From Parcubacteria group bacterium (GTDB taxonomy: Bacteria > Patescibacteriota > Minisyncoccia > Phycocordibacterales > UBA2163), in the NCBI GenBank assembly GCA_016784285.1, contig JADHUX010000016.1, positions 1 through 8,453 of the forward strand: a stretch of DNA of 8,453 nt. Reading direction: 5' to 3'. This document shows, piece by piece, positions 4,946 to 8,453 of the stretch. A model generated the notes under the pieces. It was not told the DNA's origin and made no database searches. It saw nothing but the letters and a program-made list of their open reading frames with translations. Each line of letters starts with the position of its first letter. Position 1 is the stretch's first letter. The position numbers were made by a program, and so were the translations under genes.

Positions 4946-6166
4946 ATGTTTTGGAAGAAAAATCCGCTCCGCCAGCCGGCGGATGGCGGAGAAAAAAGAA
5001 TATATTTAGACTATGTCGCATCTACACCAGTTGATGCAGATGTGCTCAAAGCCATGATGCCGTATTTTGCGGAGGACTTTGGTAATGCTAATTCTATCCA
5101 CCAAGAAGGAGCCATATCAAGGGTAGCCCTTGATATGGCGCGTAAGAGTGTAGCAGATATTTTAAATGCTAAGAGTGAAGAAATAGTGTTTACCTCAGGA
5201 GGGACAGAGTCTAATACTTTAGCTATCGTTGGTATCATAAATTCACTTGAAGAGGGTGGTAAAAGTTTGAAAGATCTGCACGCTGTAACAAGTACTATAG
5301 AACATCCGTCAGTGCTTGAAGTATTTAAAGCTTTGGAGAGGCAAGACCTCTCAGTTACTTATGTTGATGTAGATGAGACTGGTGTAGTGAATCCAAAAGA
5401 CGTAAGAGAAGCTATAAAAGAAAATACAAAATTAGTATCAATAATGTATGTAAATAATGAAATAGGAACCATTCAGCCTATTGCAGAAATAGCGAAAGTA
5501 ATTCGTCATTTTCGCAAGCAAAAACAACAAAATGTGGACGTGCGACGTCCACATTTAGAGGCTTTATATTTTCATACTGATGCATCGCAAGCGCCACTAT
5601 ACTTACCACTTAATACAATAAAGCTCGGAGTAGACATGATGACTCTAGGTGGACATAAGATGTATGGACCAAAAGGTGTAGGGTGTTTGTATATAAAAAA
5701 AGGCACCAAAATTAATTTACCAAAAAAGGGGACAGAAAATATCCCACTTATAGTAGGGTTTGCAAAGGCGCTTGAGCTTGCTGAAGAAAGAAGGGAAAGA
5801 GAAGTAGAAAGAGTTACAGAGCTTCGTGATTACTTCATTAAAGAATTGAAAGAGAAGATTTCTGAATTAGAATTAAACGGAAGTCATGAATTAAGAGCGC
5901 CAAACAATGTAAATATTTATATTCCAAATATAGACGGCGAATTTCTTACAGTTGTCTTAGATAATAAAGGTATAGCGTGCTCTACAAAAAGCGCCTGTAA
6001 AGAAGATTATGAAGATGAAGGTTCATATGTGATACGAGCACTAGGGTATAGTAAAGAACGGTCTAAAAACTCTTTGCGTCTGTCACTCGGCAAAACTTCA
6101 ACAAAAAAAGATATAGATTATGTCGTTAAAGCTCTAAGCGAAGCAGTCAAAAAATACTCTAATTAA
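4946..6166 (+). CDS. Cysteine desulfurase (IscS/NifS family), with insertions and a loop deletion
   Basis: This PLP enzyme moves sulfur from cysteine to an active-site persulfide for Fe-S clusters and tRNA thiolation. The product is 406 residues. Catalytic residues are intact: H120 (TIEHPS), N171 (NNEIG), D212 and Q215 (HTDASQA), PLP lysine K238 (GGHKMYGPKG) and persulfide Cys351 (STKSACK). The upstream ATG at 4880 lies before the promoter, so ATG 4946 is chosen. There are three oddities. An N-terminal extension (residues 8-16) is encoded by a GC-rich palindrome. About 16 extra residues between IQPIAEIAK and FHTD contain a perfect hairpin sequence. About 12 residues are missing before KKGTEN, removing the family's GGGQE..R segment. 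No scaffold gene (iscU) adjoins. It may be active, or it may be a specialised or decaying paralogue. Confidence 0.9.
   Translation: MFWKKNPLRQPADGGEKRIYLDYVASTPVDADVLKAMMPYFAEDFGNANSIHQEGAISRVALDMARKSVADILNAKSEEIVFTSGGTESNTLAIVGIINSLEEGGKSLKDLHAVTSTIEHPSVLEVFKALERQDLSVTYVDVDETGVVNPKDVREAIKENTKLVSIMYVNNEIGTIQPIAEIAKVIRHFRKQKQQNVDVRRPHLEALYFHTDASQAPLYLPLNTIKLGVDMMTLGGHKMYGPKGVGCLYIKKGTKINLPKKGTENIPLIVGFAKALELAEERREREVERVTELRDYFIKELKEKISELELNGSHELRAPNNVNIYIPNIDGEFLTVVLDNKGIACSTKSACKEDYEDEGSYVIRALGYSKERSKNSLRLSLGKTSTKKDIDYVVKALSEAVKKYSN
4967..4991. repeat. GC-rich palindrome inside the cysteine desulfurase gene
   Basis: CTCCGCCA (4967-4974) is the reverse complement of TGGCGGAG (4984-4991), and the centre holds GCCGGC and a second possible pairing CCGCC/GGCGG. 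It encodes residues 8-16 (LRQPADGGE), just before the family's normal start KRIYLDY. Its G+C content contrasts sharply with the AT-rich gene, so it looks like an inserted repeat. Confidence 0.75.
5112..5138. repeat. 12-bp perfect hairpin in the cysteine desulfurase gene
   Basis: CCATATCAAGGG (5112-5123) pairs perfectly with 5127-5138 around the loop TAG. It encodes residues 56-64. Unlike the other two palindromes in this gene, the protein alignment needs no extra residues here, so it is not obviously an insertion. Confidence 0.7.
5530..5556. repeat. 12-bp perfect hairpin inserted in the cysteine desulfurase gene
   Basis: AAATGTGGACGT (5530-5541) pairs perfectly with ACGTCCACATTT (5545-5556) around the loop GCG. 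It encodes residues 195-204 (QNVDVRRPHL) in a segment that is about 16 residues longer than usual for the family, between the NNEIG motif and the HTDASQA motif. Confidence 0.75.
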
Positions 6167-6168
6167 TT

Positions 6169-6197
6169 TTGACACTTTACAAAATCCGTGCTATTGT
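6169..6197 (+). promoter_or_regulatory. Possible distal promoter upstream of the HtrA-like gene
   Basis: TTGACA (6169-6174) and TATTGT (6192-6197) are separated by 17 bp, with TGC before the -10. The expected start near 6204 would give a leader of about 90 bases. It begins 2 bases after the cysteine desulfurase stop codon. Confidence 0.5.
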
Positions 6198-6251
6198 TGG
6201 GATAACTTTGGTGGGGAAGTTGATGTTATACAAATATATACACAACATTCC

Positions 6252-6281
6252 TTGACCTAGGTTCGTTTAGTTCGTTATACT
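6252..6281 (+). promoter_or_regulatory. Proximal promoter of the HtrA-like gene
   Basis: TTGACC (6252-6257) and TATACT (6276-6281) are separated by 18 bp. The start point near 6288 leaves only about 7 bases before the ATG at 6295, matching the near-leaderless design seen for the cysteine desulfurase gene. Confidence 0.6.
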
Positions 6282-6294
6282 AATAATAATAAAT

Positions 6295-7227
6295 ATGGAG
6301 ATTGAAAAGTTAACAAAAATGCAGATTGTGTTACTCACGCTTTTAGTGAGTTTTGTTACGTCTATTGCTACAGGTATCGTAACCGTTACCCTTATGGATC
6401 AAGCTCCACCTGCTATAACTCAAACTCTAAACCGTGTAGTAGAGCGAACAGTAGAGCGCGTAGTACCAGACGAATCAAACCAAGGTGCTAGCGTCATTAC
6501 TAAAGAAACTACCGTAATAGTAAAAGAAGAAGACCTCATAACTGACTCTATTGCTAAGAACTCTAAAAGCATAGTAAGGATTAAAAGTGTTGCACCAGAA
6601 GGTGCTGTAGGAAGTCTTGTCGGTATTGGGGTTATCGTCTCACGAAGTGGTTTAGTAGTTACTGATTCTTCTGTATTAAAAGGAGAGTCTGAATATATTG
6701 TAGAGACTGCTGGTGGTGACGTGTTTAACGCTAGCGTAATAGCAAGCGATGAAGAATCAACTCTACCAATATTTCTATCTATAGACACAGAAGGTGAAGA
6801 AGAGATTATCTTTTCTCCTGTAGCATTGTCTAGCGCTAGTTCGTTTAAGCTTGGTCAGACAGTACTCTCTCTTACAGGAGAACAGCAAACTGACGTAGCG
6901 ATAGGGATCATCTCCGGACTTATAACAGAAGATGTAGTAGTTGATGAATCTATTCAGACAGAAGCTACAGACACTCCAGAAGACGAACCAACACAAGAAA
7001 CTATAAAAGTACTTTCAGTTATAAAGACAAGTATAGACGAAAAGGAGGTTATCACAGGTAGCCCACTTATAGATATGTTTGGTGAAGTGATCGGTATATC
7101 TACTAAAGACTCACTTGTAGGTAAGACAGAATTATTTATGCCAGTAAGTACTATAGAGTCTGCAATTTCTAAAATTATAAATAATCAAGATTTTATAGAA
7201 ACAGAAGATACAAAAATAGACGAATAA
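6295..7227 (+). CDS. HtrA/DegP-like membrane protein lacking the catalytic triad
   Basis: The product is 310 residues. A signal anchor (about residues 9-34) would place the rest outside the membrane. A short charged helix (44-57, NRVVERTVERVVPD) follows. A trypsin-like fold can be traced from about residue 82 to 298 by family landmarks: GIGVIVSRSGLVVTDSSV for the TNxHV region, SDEESTLPIF for the DxxTDLA region, GIISG for GivS, and GSPLIDMFGEVIGI for GNSGGPLvn..G.vIGI. At the three catalytic positions the histidine is S126, the aspartate is T156 and the serine is T254. There is no PDZ domain. The protein is therefore probably a non-proteolytic binding or scaffold protein. No Shine-Dalgarno is present. 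It lies between a cysteine desulfurase gene and clpB on the same strand, which may suggest an envelope or protein quality role. Confidence 0.8.
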   Translation: MEIEKLTKMQIVLLTLLVSFVTSIATGIVTVTLMDQAPPAITQTLNRVVERTVERVVPDESNQGASVITKETTVIVKEEDLITDSIAKNSKSIVRIKSVAPEGAVGSLVGIGVIVSRSGLVVTDSSVLKGESEYIVETAGGDVFNASVIASDEESTLPIFLSIDTEGEEEIIFSPVALSSASSFKLGQTVLSLTGEQQTDVAIGIISGLITEDVVVDESIQTEATDTPEDEPTQETIKVLSVIKTSIDEKEVITGSPLIDMFGEVIGISTKDSLVGKTELFMPVSTIESAISKIINNQDFIETEDTKIDE

Positions 7228-7275
7228 AATGATGATTTTCTAAGATTCATTTTATTCATTAAGAAAATCCATCAT
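7222..7275 (+). promoter_or_regulatory. Alternative hairpins covering the clpB start
   Basis: Two mutually exclusive stems can form. One pairs GAATAAAATGA (7222-7232) with TCATTTTATTC (7247-7257), perfect over 11 bp. The other pairs 7229-7241 with 7262-7275 over 13 bp with a single bulged C at 7270, and includes the A and U of the clpB ATG. Both are AU-rich and would melt readily. No U-run terminator or Shine-Dalgarno is present. The layout suits translational control of clpB, possibly by temperature. Confidence 0.45.
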
Positions 7276-8453
7276 GCCTCAATTTAATAATTTTACAACA
7301 AAAGCAAAAGAAGGGATCCGTAAAGCACACGAGATCGCAGTGGAGCGCGGGCAAAACCACGTAAATCCTCTTCACTTACTTACTGCTCTTATCCTACAAG
7401 AAGAGAGTATGGTTTTTTCTATTTTAGAAAAGTTAGATGTAGATACTATGTTGCTTACTGACACACTTCTAGATGAGCTAGAAGCACCAGAGGGCGCGTC
7501 TGTACTTTCTCCTTCATATCAGCTTTATCTTACTCCAGAGCTTGCACAAGTGTTGGAAGGTTCAAGTAAAGTAGCATCACACTTTGGGGATCAGTTTGTT
7601 TCTACTGAGCATCTTTTTATATCTATATTTGACTATCAGTCTCAAGCTCGAGAGATCATGGCACGTTTTAAGCTAGATAAGAATTCAGTAACACAAGTTC
7701 TCCAAGAGCTTAAACATAGTAAGGTTTCAGAAGCAGGACAACCAAAACGGTTCCGCGCACTTGCCAAATACACAAGAAACCTTACAGACATGGCGAAGGA
7801 AAACAAGCTTGACCCTGTAATAGGGCGAGACACTGAGATAACTCGTGTGATCCAGATACTTTCTCGTAGGACAAAAAACAATCCGATACTAATAGGTGAG
7901 GCGGGTGTAGGTAAGACCGCTATAGCAGAAGGACTTGCACAAAGGATGGCGACCAATGACATCCCTGAGTCACTTAAAAATAAAGAACTTATGTCACTCG
8001 ATGTAGGGCTTTTACTTGCTGGGACAAAATACAGAGGGGAGTTTGAAGAAAGACTAAAGAGTATTATGAAAGAAGTAGAAAAGTCAGAAGGGGAAGTAAT
8101 ACTATTTATAGATGAGATACATACTATAGTAGGAGCAGGAGCTGCGGAAGGTTCTATGGATGCTTCAAACATGCTAAAGCCAGCACTAGCACGTGGCGAC
8201 TTGCGAGCAATAGGTGCAACAACACTTAAAGAATACCAAAAGCATATAGAACGAGATCCAGCACTTACAAGACGGTTCCAACCAGTACATGTGTTAGAGC
8301 CGTCTATTGAAGATGCCGTAGCTATACTTCGTGGACTTCGTGAGAAGTACGAGCTTTATCATGGTGTTAGGATTACAGATGATGCTATAGTGTCTGCTGT
8401 AAATCTATCAAGTAGATATATTACAGACAGATTCCTTCCGGACAAAGCTGTTG
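7274..8453 (+). CDS. clpB: ATP-dependent disaggregase ClpB, 5' part
   Basis: ClpB is a hexameric AAA+ chaperone that pulls proteins out of aggregates with DnaK/DnaJ. The first 393 codons are present and the frame stays open to the window end; the family is usually about 860 residues. The Clp N domain spans about 1-145. NBD1 follows with Walker A GEAGVGKT (208-215), pore loop KYRGEFEE (252-259), Walker B ILFIDE (276-281), GATT (314-317) and RR (333-334). The run [30 protein letters not shown] is ClpB-like rather than ClpC-like. The middle domain and NBD2 lie beyond the window. The linker between N domain and NBD1 is short. There is no Shine-Dalgarno. It starts 47 bases after the HtrA-like gene and may be cotranscribed with it. 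Confidence 0.93.
   Translation, partial: MPQFNNFTTKAKEGIRKAHEIAVERGQNHVNPLHLLTALILQEESMVFSILEKLDVDTMLLTDTLLDELEAPEGASVLSPSYQLYLTPELAQVLEGSSKVASHFGDQFVSTEHLFISIFDYQSQAREIMARFKLDKNSVTQVLQELKHSKVSEAGQPKRFRALAKYTRNLTDMAKENKLDPVIGRDTEITRVIQILSRRTKNNPILIGEAGVGKTAIAEGLAQRMATNDIPESLKNKELMSLDVGLLLAGTKYRGEFEERLKSIMKEVEKSEGEVILFIDEIHTIVGAGAAEGSMDASNMLKPALARGDLRAIGATTLKEYQKHIERDPALTRRFQPVHVLEPSIEDAVAILRGLREKYELYHGVRITDDAIVSAVNLSSRYITDRFLPDKAV

Noticed and set aside
5336..5352. 6-bp hairpin GAGAGG/CCTCTC in the cysteine desulfurase gene
   Set aside because: It is too short to stand out from chance.
6211..6255. A 14-codon leader frame (GTG to TGA) before the HtrA-like gene
   Set aside because: It is short and has no Shine-Dalgarno or regulatory codon run; chance is the simpler explanation.
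7642..8172. Serine-rich minus-strand frame of 176 codons
   Set aside because: It lies wholly opposite the well-supported clpB reading frame.
1..8453. CRISPR array, rRNA, replication origin or attachment site
   Set aside because: No regularly spaced direct repeats, rRNA segments or clusters of DnaA-like boxes were seen, and there is no integrase beside the tRNAs.

Overview
The window looks like a piece of a small, AT-rich bacterial chromosome, most likely a candidate-phyla-radiation (Patescibacteria/Parcubacteria-like) organism. The reasons are an IF-2 reduced to about 493 residues with no N-terminal extension, tRNA genes mostly without an encoded CCA, AT-rich coding with UGA used as stop, a membrane-anchored HtrA-like protein with no active site, and many palindromic repeats between and inside genes. 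This assignment is inference; there is no rRNA or marker gene here to settle it.

Layout. (1) Bases 1-2013 form an island: a radical SAM/SPASM-type gene (425-1471) with its own consensus promoter, strong Shine-Dalgarno and intrinsic terminator. It is bracketed by two inverted copies of one extragenic repeat (1-300 and 1785-2013). The left copy carries a roughly 70-bp hairpin insertion. (2) Bases 2025-4912 hold a minus-strand translation operon: a membrane-anchored DUF4446-like protein, infB, rbfA, then tRNA-Cys(GCA), tRNA-Leu(UAA), tRNA-Lys(CUU) and tRNA-Leu(UAG). It ends at a 23-bp perfect-stem terminator. (3) From 4907 rightward the plus strand carries a cysteine desulfurase, a protease-dead HtrA-like membrane protein, and the first 393 codons of ClpB, which runs off the window.

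The translation operon and the cysteine desulfurase gene diverge from one intergenic region, where a single palindromic TTGCAA can serve as -35 element for both promoters at 17-bp spacing on each side. The host-type genes (DUF4446-like, infB, rbfA, cysteine desulfurase, HtrA-like, clpB) have no recognisable Shine-Dalgarno, and several are predicted to have very short leaders. The radical SAM gene is the only one with GGAGGT, which sets it apart and suggests it may be acquired.

The points most worth a second look are: the repeat-bracketed radical SAM gene; palindromic elements inside the cysteine desulfurase reading frame, together with loss of its usual glycine-rich GGGQE segment; IF-2 with both halves of the classical fMet-binding pocket replaced; the triple-substituted pseudo-HtrA; and an AU-rich hairpin that buries the clpB start codon.
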